A DNA stretch of 64,000 nt from Pseudohongiella sp. (GTDB taxonomy: Bacteria; Pseudomonadota; Gammaproteobacteria; Pseudomonadales; Pseudohongiellaceae). Positions 26,045 to 36,326 of this stretch are shown here, piece after piece. The notes under the pieces were generated by a model, which worked only from the letters and a program-made list of their open reading frames with translations, was not told the origin of the DNA and made no database searches. Position 1 is the first letter of the stretch, and each line of letters begins with the position of its first letter. Location of the stretch: assembly GCA_030651695.1 (NCBI GenBank), contig JAUSCD010000005.1, forward strand, positions 1 to 64,000, in the 5' to 3' direction. The translations under genes were made by a program, and so were the position numbers.

Positions 26045-27808
26045 ATGGTCCGGATTGTCGTCAGTATAGCAGCGCTGTCAACCGCGCTGGTGTTAATAAG
26101 CACTGACGTGTCAGCTCAGGGGATTCCGGGTATTCCCACTGTTGTTCAGAATGTACTCGACCGTCAGGTCGAGCGTGTGCAAGAACAGGTGGTGGAGCAG
26201 ACAATCACCCGTGCCCAGAATCAAGTGGCAGACCAGGCTGTGGAGCAGGCGGTCCAGCAAACAGTCCAACAGACGCAGAACCGCACTATCAATCAGGCAG
26301 ATGCTTTGCAAAGTCAGACGCTGGAGCGCGTGCAATCCCAAGCAGGGCGGATTCAGGAGCAGGCGTTGGACCGTGTGCAGAACCAGGCAGAAAGGGTGCA
26401 GACGCAGACAGACAGACTGCAATCACACGCCAGTGAGCTCACACAGGCACGTATACAACAACTGCAGGACGTGCCGGGGCGTATCGCCACGAATCCGGCA
26501 GAGATAAATGGTCTGGAAAATCGCTCCTTGCCCGCTGCTGTAATCGGCAGGGCGTTATTCGCTCAGAATCAGAATCAGGATCAGGATCAGGATCAGGATC
26601 AGGGCGCCGGAACAGACCTGATCTCAGTGCTGTCTGACGTATCTGAAATCGCTCCGCCTGTCTACCCCAGTCCGTTGGCGCAACTGCCGGAGCGCTTGCC
26701 CATCAATGATACTGACGGCAACGAAGCCTTTGTTGAAATCCGGATCCAGCCCAATATTCGCATTCTGGAGCGTGAGTGGGTGATGTTGATCAACGCTGAT
26801 CAGCGCCAGGTACTGATCAACCAGGCGCCCGTATTAATGGAGTTTTTGCAGGAAACCACCCCGTTTGAGGCACTGAACAGTTTTATCATTAAATTCCGTG
26901 TGCCGCCCGATCTGGACTCAGAAGCTGCCGTATTGGAACTGCTGCCGGAGTCGTTGCACAATCTTATCGATCGTAACCACGTATATTCAGCACAGTCAGA
27001 AGCGCCTCCCAAAGTAGCAAGTTTGTCATTGCCAATGATGTCGGTGTGTAACCGACGGTTGTCAGTAGGGATGATTGATTCAGCAGTGATGGCAGACCAT
27101 CCGGCATTTGCGCCGGGGGGCAGAAGCACACCACTGGTGACGCGCGCTTTCATTGACCGCAACCTGATACAGCCAAGTGGTCACGGAACGGCGGTGGCAG
27201 GCATCATGGTCGGACATACTCAAGGGCTGCAGCCTCTGCTGCCAAATGCCACGCTGTACAGCGCCTCTGTCGTGTATACCCAGGATGCATATAACCAGGG
27301 AGCCACAGTACTGAATCTCATGCAGGCTCTGGATTGGCTGATCAGTATCGATGAGCTGCAGGTCATCAATATCAGTATGACCGGTCCTCCCAACCGATTA
27401 TTGGAGCTGGGCGTCCGGGCAGCGCAGAGGCGGGGTAAAGTCATAGTGGCAGCAGCAGGAAACGAAGGGCCTTTTGCGCCGGCGCTTTATCCGGCCGCCT
27501 ACGACGGGGTAATTACTGCTACAGCGGTGGCTGTGGATACTTCAATCTATCGTTGGGCGAATCAGGGCGATCATGTGGATTTTGCTGCGTTAGGTGTCTC
27601 TGTGGTTACAGCGCGCGGAGATGGTACGGTTGGAGCTGAGTCCGGGACTTCTATGGCAGCTCCCACTGTCAGTGCTTTTTTTGCGTGTGAAATGGCAGCG
27701 CAAAACGGTGATATCGCACGGGCACTGGACAGGCTCCGGGCCCGCGCTATTGATCTGGGCGCGCAGGGTCGGGATCCTGTATTTGGTCACGGCCTGTTGC
27801 ACCCCTGA
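26045..27808 (+). CDS. Secreted subtilisin-family (S8) protease with heptad-rich N-terminal region
   Basis: The 587-residue protein has a signal peptide (to about 24), a Gln/Arg/Val-rich segment with repeated RVQxQ units (about 33-145) that should form a long helix or coiled coil, and a Gln-Asp tract (174-187). A possible prodomain follows, then the catalytic domain with the triad Asp345 (GMIDSAV), His380 (GHGTAVAG), Ser536 (GTSMAAP) and oxyanion Asn473 (AAGNEG). It ends without a transport domain or barrel. It is divergent from the ECF sigma factor and convergent with a barrel gene 12 bases away. The partial similarity of its helix repeat to the protein encoded at 28923-29786 is notable. Confidence 0.9.
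   Translation: MVRIVVSIAALSTALVLISTDVSAQGIPGIPTVVQNVLDRQVERVQEQVVEQTITRAQNQVADQAVEQAVQQTVQQTQNRTINQADALQSQTLERVQSQAGRIQEQALDRVQNQAERVQTQTDRLQSHASELTQARIQQLQDVPGRIATNPAEINGLENRSLPAAVIGRALFAQNQNQDQDQDQDQGAGTDLISVLSDVSEIAPPVYPSPLAQLPERLPINDTDGNEAFVEIRIQPNIRILEREWVMLINADQRQVLINQAPVLMEFLQETTPFEALNSFIIKFRVPPDLDSEAAVLELLPESLHNLIDRNHVYSAQSEAPPKVASLSLPMMSVCNRRLSVGMIDSAVMADHPAFAPGGRSTPLVTRAFIDRNLIQPSGHGTAVAGIMVGHTQGLQPLLPNATLYSASVVYTQDAYNQGATVLNLMQALDWLISIDELQVINISMTGPPNRLLELGVRAAQRRGKVIVAAAGNEGPFAPALYPAAYDGVITATAVAVDTSIYRWANQGDHVDFAALGVSVVTARGDGTVGAESGTSMAAPTVSAFFACEMAAQNGDIARALDRLRARAIDLGAQGRDPVFGHGLLHP
26564..26602 (+). repeat. In-frame hexanucleotide microsatellite
   Basis: Two CAGAAT units and four CAGGAT units, followed by a partial CAG, encode alternating Gln-Asn and Gln-Asp within the subtilase. 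As the unit is six bases, copy-number change would lengthen or shorten the linker without breaking the frame. Confidence 0.85.
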
Positions 27809-27820
27809 TGCCGGCTCTAA

Positions 27821-28789
27821 TCAGAAGCTGACTTTCAGACCTGCGCGTACACGGTTTTCTGTATAGTCTGCGCTTGCCAGACGCGAGCGATAATCGCCGC
27901 GCTCAACCTTGCCGGTCACCGCCAGCCACGGCATCAGTTTTACTTCTACGCCAGCGTCCAGCACGTATTGTTTATCGTCGCGGGTAGCCTCGATGCCAGG
28001 AGTAATACCTTTATAGTCACGAAACTGGGCACGGCCGCCTAGCTGAAGATTGCTCTCGCGGCCGTTCCAGCGAAAACGGTGGGTAAAACGGGTGCGCAAG
28101 GTGTCGGCCTCGTATGCAAACTGGTTGGCACGAGCATCTTCGTCATCGTACGCGTAGCCAAATACCAGCGTGCTCATACCTTGGTTGAAAAACCAGAATG
28201 CATCCAGACTCAAGCCTTCCGTGTCCGCATCGCGTGCACCGAAACCATCAAAATCCTTGTCCGAGAAATTCAGCGCGCCGCGCAGATACCAGCGTTCGTC
28301 AAACAGCTTGCCAGCATACAGTGAGCGTTGTTTGAGAGTGAGGAAATCATCACCGCCCAGTTGTGCGTCCGCATAGTAGAAGTTAGCGCCGATCGTAATC
28401 AGATCCAGCTCGTAACTGACATCACCGTATAGCAGATGCATGTCCAGATCGAAAGCGTCAAAATCATCGTACTGGCGTGACGTGAAACTGTATCCTGCGT
28501 CAACGGAGACCCGCTGTGCCGGTTTCCAGTTCATGTCCAGTGCAGCATCAAGCGCGCCAGCCATATCAGATTCGCCGCTGGCACTTTCGAGCTCACTGAC
28601 GCTGACGTTGCTGTTGTATTCCGCGCCGGCTTCCAGTGATCCGTTGAATGTGAACGGGCTGCTGTTGTTCTGGGCGTAAGCATTGACCGACATTGCAGCG
28701 GGTACTACAAAACCCAGCAGCACCGTTGTGGCCAGAGCGGGTTTTTTGAATGATAATTTCTTCACGTCTGGGAAAGGGTTCTTTCTCAT
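27821..28789 (-). CDS. Outer-membrane beta-barrel protein
   Basis: Start at 28789 has GAGGAA upstream. The 322-residue product has a signal peptide that ends in AYAQ and then repeated amphipathic strands with many Asp and Tyr residues, ending in GLKVSF, a C-terminal Phe. The size suggests a 12- to 16-strand barrel. No peptidase, porin or lipoprotein-modifier motif is certain. It follows the repeat-protein gene on the same strand, with a strong hairpin between them, and meets the subtilase gene tail to tail. Confidence 0.75.
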   Translation of the reverse strand: MRKNPFPDVKKLSFKKPALATTVLLGFVVPAAMSVNAYAQNNSSPFTFNGSLEAGAEYNSNVSVSELESASGESDMAGALDAALDMNWKPAQRVSVDAGYSFTSRQYDDFDAFDLDMHLLYGDVSYELDLITIGANFYYADAQLGGDDFLTLKQRSLYAGKLFDERWYLRGALNFSDKDFDGFGARDADTEGLSLDAFWFFNQGMSTLVFGYAYDDEDARANQFAYEADTLRTRFTHRFRWNGRESNLQLGGRAQFRDYKGITPGIEATRDDKQYVLDAGVEVKLMPWLAVTGKVERGDYRSRLASADYTENRVRAGLKVSF

Positions 28790-28812
28790 GATGTTCCTCG
28801 TCTGAATCAAGT

Positions 28813-28845
28813 GCCCGGGCCGGCGGTTTAGCCACCGGCCCGGGC
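28813..28845 (-). terminator. GC-rich hairpin between repeat-protein and barrel genes
   Basis: GCCCGGGCCGG pairs with CCGGCCCGGGC (11 bp plus two more pairs after one mismatch). It lies 78 bases after the repeat-protein stop and 24 bases before the barrel start on the minus strand. No T run follows, so partial termination or mRNA processing between the genes is as likely as full termination. Confidence 0.55.
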
Positions 28846-28922
28846 GTTCGTGCTTGGTACTTCCTTTTTAATCATCCTTGGCAATCATCCTTGCTATCGT
28901 CCCTTCTTTGCTTGGTATCCTG

Positions 28923-29786
28923 TTAGTTACCGCCGACAGGGATGCTGTTGCGGATGTTGCCTTGCACATTCTGCCTCACAACGCTGCTGACCTGCGCGCC
29001 GACCTGCTGATTGACACTGGCGTCAATGACATCTTTGACATCATTACGAACGGTGTTGCGAACATTGTCACGCACTTCGCTGCCAACATTGCCGCGGACG
29101 GTCTGACCGACTGAATTGGCAACTTCAGCGCGGACAGTGCCGGCTAAGTTCTGGTCAATATCAGATCTCACAGATTCATTTACCTCGGATCGGGCCCGCG
29201 CTGTAACTGCTGCGCTGACTGCCGCGCCAACACCTCCCCGGACAGCTCCGTCGGTGGTGCCGCGAATATCATCGCGGGCCTGGCGTGCTGCATTTGCCAC
29301 CAACAGGCCACTTGCCTGTGCGTTTGCTTCAATCCGCGCTTCAGCCTGTGCCGCGAGCCGGGCGCTGCGGTCTGCTTCGCGCTCTGCTCTGTCCTCTGTC
29401 CGTTGAACTGCCGCCTCTGCTCTGGCCTCAGCCTGAGCAGCCAGTCGGGCGCTTCTTTCTTCAACAGCTTCCACAGCAGCTTCGCTCGTTGCGATGACCT
29501 TGTTTGCTGCGTTGCTGGCGACATCTTCCGCGTCGCCGCTGTCGATTTCAGCACCGGCGCCGATTTCCACAGCAAGGTCAGTAGTAGTGGTGGCATTCGC
29601 CACCGGTGTCTCCACATTGGTATCTGCAGAGCTGGAAGCCGCTACTTCAAGGCCCGCTCCGACCGATACTGTCGAGTCCTGCGCAACTGCAAATGGTAAA
29701 GAAAGAGCGAATGCACATGCAGCCGCCACCAGTGAAGGTTTAAAACCACATGGTTTGATTGTATTGGCAATATCAAAATGTTTCAT
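28923..29786 (-). CDS. Exported alanine-rich repeat protein of unknown function
   Basis: Start at 29786 has AGGAGAG upstream; the frame extends further to 29855 without a better site. The 287-residue product has a signal peptide ending in AVAQ. A middle section repeats SARLAAQAEAR twice among Ala, Glu and Arg (a likely helix). The C-terminal third repeats short Val/Arg units (for example VRGNVGSEVRDNVRNTVRND). I know no family for it. The charge pattern and lack of Cys suggest an extended, fibre-like periplasmic or surface protein. It is divergent from pilT and upstream of the barrel gene. Confidence 0.7.
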   Translation of the reverse strand: MKHFDIANTIKPCGFKPSLVAAACAFALSLPFAVAQDSTVSVGAGLEVAASSSADTNVETPVANATTTTDLAVEIGAGAEIDSGDAEDVASNAANKVIATSEAAVEAVEERSARLAAQAEARAEAAVQRTEDRAEREADRSARLAAQAEARIEANAQASGLLVANAARQARDDIRGTTDGAVRGGVGAAVSAAVTARARSEVNESVRSDIDQNLAGTVRAEVANSVGQTVRGNVGSEVRDNVRNTVRNDVKDVIDASVNQQVGAQVSSVVRQNVQGNIRNSIPVGGN

Positions 29787-29913
29787 CGTCGATCTCTCCT
29801 GAATGTTTGGCTGACATCCTTTCAACGGACAATGCCAAGAGTTTATTCCGTACAAGTTTTAAATTTGCCAATTTACCGGTATCGTGTGGGTCATCTTTCG
29901 CCTGGAAATCTCT

Positions 29914-30951
29914 ATGGACATTACAACTCTGCTTTCATTCTCCGCAAAAAATGGTGCCTCGGATCTACACTTGACAGCTGGTATGCCGCCCATGATCCGG
30001 GTCGATGGTGATATGCGTCGAATTGACCTGCCGGTCATGGATCATAAAACGGTGCACGGTCTTATTTACGACATAATGACTGACAAGCAGCGCAAGGATT
30101 ATGAGGAGTTTCTGGAGACTGACTTTTCGTTTGAGGTGCCAGACCTAGCGCGCTTTCGCGTGAATGCTTTTAACCAGAACAGAGGAGCAGCAGCCGTATT
30201 TCGTACGATTCCGGCCAAAGTACTGAGCATGGAACAACTTGGGATGGGCAAAATATTCGAACAGATTGCCGGTTTTCCCCGGGGTCTGGTGGTGGTCACT
30301 GGCCCCACAGGTTCGGGTAAGAGTACCACGCTGGCAGCTATGATGGACTTCATCAACAATACCCGTTACGAGCACATCCTGACGATTGAAGACCCGATAG
30401 AGTTCGTGCACCAAAGCAAAAAGTGCCTGGTCAATCAGCGTGAAGTGCATCGCGATACACTTGGTTTTAACGAAGCATTGCGTTCAGCGTTACGCGAAGA
30501 CCCTGATATTATTCTGGTAGGGGAGCTGCGCGATCTGGAAACCATTCGGCTGGCACTGACGGCTGCGGAGACCGGACATCTGGTGTTTGCTACACTGCAT
30601 ACGACATCGGCTGCCAAAACTATTGATCGTATGGTTGATGTATTTCCTGCTGCAGAAAAAGCCATGGTGCGCTCCATGCTTTCTGAGTCTTTGCAGGCAG
30701 TGATCTCACAAGCTTTGTTGAAGAAAGTCGGGGGCGGGCGTGTTGCCGCACATGAAATAATGCTGGGCACTCCCGCAATCAGAAACCTGATTCGTGAAGA
30801 CAAAGTGGCGCAGATGTATTCAGCAATTCAAACCGGCGCCAATGTTGGTATGAAAACACTGGATCAGCATCTCAAGGAATTGGTGCAGGCGGGAACAGTA
30901 AACAAGGAATCTGCCCGCGTGAAAGCCAAGATGCCGGAAGCATTTTTGTAA
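29914..30951 (+). CDS. pilT: Type IV pilus retraction ATPase
   Basis: I start at 29914 (MDITTLLSFSAKNGASDLHL), which matches PilT N-termini; the 345-residue length also fits. Walker A is GPTGSGKST, the Asp box has LTIEDPIEF, Walker B is DIILVGELRDLET, and the His box ATLHTTSAAKTIDR is intact. The N- and C-terminal sequence is close to Pseudomonas PilT rather than PilU. It powers pilus retraction for twitching and DNA uptake. No pilU follows; the next gene is gcvP on the other strand. Confidence 0.95.
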   Translation: MDITTLLSFSAKNGASDLHLTAGMPPMIRVDGDMRRIDLPVMDHKTVHGLIYDIMTDKQRKDYEEFLETDFSFEVPDLARFRVNAFNQNRGAAAVFRTIPAKVLSMEQLGMGKIFEQIAGFPRGLVVVTGPTGSGKSTTLAAMMDFINNTRYEHILTIEDPIEFVHQSKKCLVNQREVHRDTLGFNEALRSALREDPDIILVGELRDLETIRLALTAAETGHLVFATLHTTSAAKTIDRMVDVFPAAEKAMVRSMLSESLQAVISQALLKKVGGGRVAAHEIMLGTPAIRNLIREDKVAQMYSAIQTGANVGMKTLDQHLKELVQAGTVNKESARVKAKMPEAFL

Positions 30952-30957
30952 GACCAG

Positions 30958-30983
30958 CTGGCAGCCTGATTACAGGCTGCCAG
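30958..30983. terminator. Hairpin terminator between convergent pilT and gcvP
   Basis: CTGGCAGCCTG pairs perfectly with CAGGCTGCCAG over 11 bp around an ATTA loop, and TTATTT follows on the plus strand. It lies six bases after the pilT stop and 11 bases from the gcvP stop. Confidence 0.75.
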
Positions 30984-30994
30984 TTATTTCCTGA

Positions 30995-33895
30995 TCAGGT
31001 ATAACTTTCAATCGCCGGGCAGGCGCAGAACAGGTTGCGGTCTCCATACACGTTGTCGATACGGTTCACTGATGGCCAGAACTTGCTGTCGCGCAAAGAC
31101 GCTACCGGAAACGCAGCTTCATTTTTGCTGTAAGGTCGCTCCCAGCTTTCATCCATGATGTCAGCAAGTGTATGTGGGGCATGCTTGAGCATATTGTTCT
31201 CGGCATGCAATTCTCCCGACTCAACCCGCGCGATTTCATTGCGGATACAAATCATCGCTTCAATAAAACGATCCAGCTCGGCGCGTGGTTCGCTTTCTGT
31301 GGGTTCAATCATCAGCGTGCCCGGTACCGGGAATGACATGGTGGGCGCATGGAAGCCATAGTCCATCAAACGCTTGGCGACATCCTCTTCAGTAATGCCG
31401 CTGGCCGCTTTTAACGGACGCAGATCAATAATGCACTCGTGTGCCACCCGACCATTTTTCCCGGTGTACAGCACCGGGTAGTGGCCTTCAAGACGTTTGG
31501 CAATGTAGTTGGCACTCAGGATTGCAACCTGAGTTGCTTTCAACAAGCCTGAGGCTCCCATCATGGAAATATACATCCACGAAATTGGCAGAATGCTTGC
31601 GCTGCCCCACGGTGCTGCAGACACGGCGCCGCTATCGGCATTCGGACCCTCCAGTTTCACCACGGTGTGGTTGGCCACAAAAGGTGCCAGGTGTTTTTTG
31701 ATGCCGATGGGCCCCATACCAGGTCCGCCGCCACCGTGCGGGATACAGAACGTCTTGTGCAGGTTAACGTGGGATACGTCCGCACCTATATCACCGGGGC
31801 GCGACACACCGACCTGAGCATTCAGGTTGGCACCATCCATGTACACCTGACCACCGTTGTCGTGAATCAGCTGGCAGATCTCTTTTACAGCTTCTTCAAA
31901 TACACCGTGTGTGGACGGGTAGGTGATCATCAGCGCAGCAAGATGGTCTTTGTGCTGCGCGACTTTGGTTTTGAGGTCGCTGACGTCGATGTTGCCTTTG
32001 TCGTCACAGGCCACGACCACGACCTTCATGCTCAGCATCTGAGCGCTGGCCGGATTGGTGCCGTGAGCAGAGCTGGGAATCAGGCATACATTACGTTGTG
32101 ACTGGCCGATGCTGTTCAGGTAGTTGCGAATTGCCAACAGACCGGCGTATTCGCCCTGAGCACCGGAATTAGGCTGCATACTGACAGCATCAAAACCACA
32201 GATTTCTGCCAGCATATCTTCCAGTTCACGAATCATCTGCAGATAACCGGTGACCTGTTCGCGTGGAACAAACGGGTGTGGTTTGCTGAACTCCGGCCAG
32301 GTGATGGGCAGCATTTCAGCGGTGGCGTTCAGCTTCATGGTGCATGAGCCAAGCGGAATCATGGCGTGCGCCAGTGACAGATCGCGGTTCTCCAGACGCT
32401 TGAGATAACGCAGCATGTCGGTTTCGTTGTGATAACGATTAAACACGCCATGTGTCATAAACGCTGATTCGCGCTGCAGTGCAGAAGGAATGCCCAATGC
32501 AGCACCCGCAGAACCATCGGCCAGTGCAGCATCAACTGATTCAATGCTGAGATCGGCGGCGTCCGCGCCTAGCAGGATCTGCCACAGCGTTACTACTTCA
32601 GCCGCAGTTGAACATTCATCCAGACTAAGGCCTACCGTTGCAATATCTGTCGTGCGCAGATTAAAACCATGTTGAGCCGCACGCTGCAGAACAGCTTCGC
32701 GTTGTGAGCCGGCAACAGGGATGGTCAGCGTGTCAAAAAATGCGGTATTGGTTTTAACACCTTTTTGCGCCAGACCAGCTGCGAGAATACGTGTCAGGCG
32801 GTGAATGCGTAGTGCAATTTTGCGCACGCCTTCCGGACCGTGATACATGGCGTACATGGCAGCGATATTAGCCAGCAGCACCTGAGCTGTACAGATATTG
32901 CTGTTAGCTTTTTCGCGACGGATATGTTGCTCGCGCGTCTGCAGGGACATTCGGTAGGCCTGTTTGCCGCGTGCATCAATCGATACACCAATAATGCGAC
33001 CCGGCACTGCGCGTTTGTAATCATCTTTGGTGGCAAAGTAGGCGGCGTGTGGACCACCAAAACCCATGGGTACACCAAAGCGTTGTGTATTGCCCACAAC
33101 AACATCAGCACCCATTTCGCCCGGCGACTTCAACAGTGCAAGGCTCATCAGATCAGCAGCTACGCAAGTGATTGCATTTTTTGCCTGCAGTGCTGCAATC
33201 ACGCTGCCCAAATCGGTCACTACGCCATCACGATCCGGATACTGGAAAATGGCTCCGAATACATCGTGATTGTTGGCATCAGCAGCAGCGCCGATGATAA
33301 TGTCAAAACCAAAACACTCCGCGCGCGTGCGTATCACATCAATGGTTTGTGGCAGAGTACGCTCGTCGATAAAAAAGCAGTTGGATTTGCTTTTGCTCAC
33401 ACGTTTGGCCAGGGCCATTGCCTCGGCAGCAGCAGTGGCTTCGTCCAGCAGTGAGGCATTGGCCAGCTGCATGCCGGTCAGATCCAGTACCATCTGCTGG
33501 TAGGCCAGCAGTGTTTCCAGACGCCCTTGCGAAATTTCCGGCTGATACGGCGTATACGCGGTATACCAACCCGGATTTTCAAGCACATTGCGCAGAATCA
33601 CCGGTGGTGTGACGGTATCGTAGTACCCCAGACCAATCAGTGAGCGGTGCAGTTTGTTCTGCTGTGCAAGGTGTTTCAGGCGATCCAATGCCTCCTGCTC
33701 GCTGCTCGGTGCAGCAAGCGCCAACGGCCGGTTCAGCGCAATCACGTCCGGCACGGTGGCGCGGATGAGATCACTTAAGGAACCATAACCCAGTTCAGAC
33801 AGCATGGCCTGCGTATCGTGATCGTCGGGACCGATGTGACGGCCGATAAACGATTCAGATTCTTGCAGGGATCGCAGGGGCGTATTTATATTCAT
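30995..33895 (-). CDS. gcvP: Glycine dehydrogenase (P protein)
   Basis: The 966-residue protein is a full-length fused P protein. It starts [23 protein letters not shown] and contains the PLP Lys in [16 protein letters not shown], preceded by a [12 protein letters not shown] element. It decarboxylates glycine and passes the aminomethyl group to GcvH. Its start overlaps the gcvH stop (ATGA), placing it last in gcvT-gcvH-gcvP. No LPD gene is in the window. Confidence 0.97.
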   Translation of the reverse strand: MNINTPLRSLQESESFIGRHIGPDDHDTQAMLSELGYGSLSDLIRATVPDVIALNRPLALAAPSSEQEALDRLKHLAQQNKLHRSLIGLGYYDTVTPPVILRNVLENPGWYTAYTPYQPEISQGRLETLLAYQQMVLDLTGMQLANASLLDEATAAAEAMALAKRVSKSKSNCFFIDERTLPQTIDVIRTRAECFGFDIIIGAAADANNHDVFGAIFQYPDRDGVVTDLGSVIAALQAKNAITCVAADLMSLALLKSPGEMGADVVVGNTQRFGVPMGFGGPHAAYFATKDDYKRAVPGRIIGVSIDARGKQAYRMSLQTREQHIRREKANSNICTAQVLLANIAAMYAMYHGPEGVRKIALRIHRLTRILAAGLAQKGVKTNTAFFDTLTIPVAGSQREAVLQRAAQHGFNLRTTDIATVGLSLDECSTAAEVVTLWQILLGADAADLSIESVDAALADGSAGAALGIPSALQRESAFMTHGVFNRYHNETDMLRYLKRLENRDLSLAHAMIPLGSCTMKLNATAEMLPITWPEFSKPHPFVPREQVTGYLQMIRELEDMLAEICGFDAVSMQPNSGAQGEYAGLLAIRNYLNSIGQSQRNVCLIPSSAHGTNPASAQMLSMKVVVVACDDKGNIDVSDLKTKVAQHKDHLAALMITYPSTHGVFEEAVKEICQLIHDNGGQVYMDGANLNAQVGVSRPGDIGADVSHVNLHKTFCIPHGGGGPGMGPIGIKKHLAPFVANHTVVKLEGPNADSGAVSAAPWGSASILPISWMYISMMGASGLLKATQVAILSANYIAKRLEGHYPVLYTGKNGRVAHECIIDLRPLKAASGITEEDVAKRLMDYGFHAPTMSFPVPGTLMIEPTESEPRAELDRFIEAMICIRNEIARVESGELHAENNMLKHAPHTLADIMDESWERPYSKNEAAFPVASLRDSKFWPSVNRIDNVYGDRNLFCACPAIESYT

Positions 33896-34293
33896 TCACA
33901 CATTCCGGCGTAGGTATCTGCGTCCAGCAGCTCTTCGAGTTCAGCGGGATTGCTTGGCAGGATGCGGCAGATCCAGCCGTCGGTATAGGGCGCGCTGTTA
34001 ACAGTTTCCGGCGCGTCTGCAAGATCTTCGTTGACAGCAATAATCTCGCCGGAAATCGGAGCGTAGATGTCAGAGGCTGCTTTCACAGACTCAACAACGC
34101 TGATTTCCTGTTTGGCATCAACCACTTTGCCTTCTTCCGGCAGTTCGATAAAAACGATGTCACCCAGCAGTTCCTGGGCATGGTCACTGATACCCATGGT
34201 CACAGTGCCGTCTTCTTCCAGGCGCAGCCATTCGTGTGTGGCGGCATATTTCAGATCATCAGGAAAATCGCTCACGGAGAGTTCCTCGTGCAT
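33892..34293 (-). CDS. gcvH: Glycine cleavage system H protein
   Basis: The 133-residue protein has the lipoyl Lys in [13 protein letters not shown] and the preceding [10 protein letters not shown] and [11 protein letters not shown] strands. Lipoylated GcvH shuttles the aminomethyl group between GcvP, GcvT and lipoamide dehydrogenase. It lies 29 bases after gcvT and overlaps gcvP by four bases. Confidence 0.97.
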   Translation of the reverse strand: MHEELSVSDFPDDLKYAATHEWLRLEEDGTVTMGISDHAQELLGDIVFIELPEEGKVVDAKQEISVVESVKAASDIYAPISGEIIAVNEDLADAPETVNSAPYTDGWICRILPSNPAELEELLDADTYAGMCE

Positions 34294-34322
34294 TTAGTTG
34301 ATAGTGGATAGTTGGGTATGAC

Positions 34323-35453
34323 TTATACGAATACTTTTTTGCCCAGGCGTACAAATCCCGGTTTCACGAGGCGCACGGGGATAAGTTTGCCGCGTATGTC
34401 GACTTCACATCGGTCAACAACGGCGTCTTGCGAACCAGACGGGATTCTAGCCAATGCAATGCCATGCTTCAACGTGGGCGAGAATGTACCACTGGTGATT
34501 ATCCCGTCTTTGACAGAACCGTCGGAGAAAGTGCATTGCACTCGCAGTCCTTCGCGCAACACGCCCCGATCTTCCATAATCAGTCCTGACAATTTTGGCA
34601 GTTCACCGCGTTTGAACGCTTCACGCTGGTTTTCCAGCACGGCGCGACCGACAAAGTCCCGATCTGCTGGCTCCCAGGCGATCGTCCAGCCCATGTTGGC
34701 AGACAATGGCGACACGGTTTCATCCATATCATGGCCGTACAGGTTCATGCCGGCCTCCAGACGCAGTGTGTCACGCGCGCCCAGGCCAATGGGTTTAACG
34801 CCGGCGGCCAGCAGTTCATCCCAGATACCGGGCGCTTCGCTGTCGGGTAGCATAATTTCGACGCCGTTTTCGCCGGTGTAACCGGTGCGCGCGATAAACC
34901 AGCTGCCGAACTCGGCTCCACTGAAATTTTTCAGGCTGCCAATTTGCACCGCTTCAGCAGAGGCGCCTTTTGAGTTCAGCAGGTCCATGACAATATTCAG
35001 TGCTGCCGGGCCTTGCACCGCCAGAATAGCCAGATCAGGCCGCTCTGTAAGTTCAACATCGTAGCCAGCAACTTGTTTGTTCATCCACGCCAGATCTTTT
35101 TCACGTGTGCCGCAATTGACTACCAGGCGAAAACCCCATGCCATGCGATACACAATAAGGTCGTCAATGACGCCAGCCTGCTCGTTCAGCATGCCGGAAT
35201 ACAGAGCATCGCCGTTCTCCTTCAGGCGTGCGACGTCGTTGGCCAGCAGATAACGCAGCCAGTTCTCAGCCTGAGACCCTTTGACATCAACAATGGTCAT
35301 GTGGGAAACGTCAAACACACCTGCATGCTGGCGTACTGCATGATGTTCGTTGATCAGGGAATCGTACTGGATGGGCATGTCCCAGCCGCCGAAATCAACA
35401 AGTCTGGCGCCGGCATCAACGTGTTTTGTGTAAAGAGCTGTCCGCTTACCCAC
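34323..35453 (-). CDS. gcvT: Aminomethyltransferase (T protein)
   Basis: The 376-residue protein starts at a GTG with GAGGA upstream. It shows the T-protein folate domain: [36 protein letters not shown] and [13 protein letters not shown], with the C-terminal KPGFVR. It releases ammonia and forms methylene-tetrahydrofolate. It is first in the gcv operon; lepB lies upstream on the same strand with a 136-base gap holding a GC-rich hairpin. No glycine riboswitch signature is visible there. Confidence 0.95.
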   Translation of the reverse strand: MGKRTALYTKHVDAGARLVDFGGWDMPIQYDSLINEHHAVRQHAGVFDVSHMTIVDVKGSQAENWLRYLLANDVARLKENGDALYSGMLNEQAGVIDDLIVYRMAWGFRLVVNCGTREKDLAWMNKQVAGYDVELTERPDLAILAVQGPAALNIVMDLLNSKGASAEAVQIGSLKNFSGAEFGSWFIARTGYTGENGVEIMLPDSEAPGIWDELLAAGVKPIGLGARDTLRLEAGMNLYGHDMDETVSPLSANMGWTIAWEPADRDFVGRAVLENQREAFKRGELPKLSGLIMEDRGVLREGLRVQCTFSDGSVKDGIITSGTFSPTLKHGIALARIPSGSQDAVVDRCEVDIRGKLIPVRLVKPGFVRLGKKVFV

Positions 35454-35474
35454 GTGGAGAATCCTCGATAGTCG

Positions 35475-35490
35475 CCCGCCCTCGGGCGGG
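35475..35490 (-). promoter_or_regulatory. GC-rich hairpin in the gcvT leader
   Basis: CCCGCC pairs with GGCGGG around a four-base loop, 22 bases before the gcvT GTG. It has no T run. It could end the lepB transcript inefficiently or sit in the gcvT leader. Confidence 0.35.
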
Positions 35491-35589
35491 TCGGAAAGTC
35501 GGCTATTCTACGTCCTGTTCGCAGGTTTTAACAGGCAACCTTCCGGATGTGGGACCAAAATGCAGCGATCCCCCTCCGGTTTGCCGGCG

Positions 35590-36249
35590 TTATTCCAGCT
35601 CTGCCAGAAAACGCCCGCTACGGGGGCGGAAGCTATGTTCGCTGTCCAGTGAAAATACAACCGAGCTGGAGCGTCCAACAATTTGTTCGCGGGGGATAAA
35701 GCTGTAGAGACGACTGTCAGCACTGTTGTCGCGGTTGTCTCCGAGTACAAAAAAATGTCCATCTGGCACCTGTGCAGGCCCGTAACTACGCGTTGACCGG
35801 TTGCCCCGTGCGGGCGACAGCAGAGCCTGATAGGAGCTTTCAAACAGGTGTTCAATAATGGTGACGCCGTCACGGCCCTCGGTCACCACCTCATAATCGG
35901 CTATGGCATCGTTGACCATCAGCACGTTGTTGCGCATGTAGACGGTGTCACCGGGCAGGCCAATGATGCGTTTGACCAGGCGTTTGCCAGCGGCAGACGA
36001 GTCGATGATAACGATGTCACCGCGGCCGGGCTCCCCGGTAGTGAACAGAGAAATATCAGTGAACGGGATTTTCATATCGTAGGCCAGTTTGTTGACCCAG
36101 ACTTTGTCACCGTCCAGCAGAGTGGGTTGCATGGAACGACCGGATATGGAGTTGAGGTCGGCAATCGCACTCTTGAAGCAGACGATGCTGACCAGAATCA
36201 GCAGAAATTTGCGGTTTTCGCGCCAGAATGCAAGCAGGTAGCGTTTCAT
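35590..36249 (-). CDS. lepB: Signal peptidase I
   Basis: The 219-residue protein has one N-terminal membrane segment and the catalytic Ser39 in SGRSMQPT, with the general-base Lys in KRLVKRIIGLPGD and the later GHFFVLGDNRDNSADSR box. It removes signal peptides from exported proteins. Many larger lepB genes have a second membrane segment and lie near lepA and rnc; this one is small and sits between gcv and regulatory genes, so it may be a second copy in the genome. Confidence 0.92.
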   Translation of the reverse strand: MKRYLLAFWRENRKFLLILVSIVCFKSAIADLNSISGRSMQPTLLDGDKVWVNKLAYDMKIPFTDISLFTTGEPGRGDIVIIDSSAAGKRLVKRIIGLPGDTVYMRNNVLMVNDAIADYEVVTEGRDGVTIIEHLFESSYQALLSPARGNRSTRSYGPAQVPDGHFFVLGDNRDNSADSRLYSFIPREQIVGRSSSVVFSLDSEHSFRPRSGRFLAELE

Positions 36250-36326
36250 ATTGATTGTCTGAAGTCTCTGTTAACCGGATTGAACACTACGTCAATGCAA
36301 AGGGAAGGTCAATTAGCCTGAAGTCA

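Noticed and set aside
26564-26602. Tandem hexamers as a CRISPR-like array
   Set aside because: The units are six bases with no spacers and lie in frame in the subtilase.
35454-35589. Possible glycine riboswitch before gcvT
   Set aside because: The gap has a GC-rich hairpin but I find no GGA-GAG or CTCTCAGG-like conserved core of the glycine riboswitch on the minus strand.
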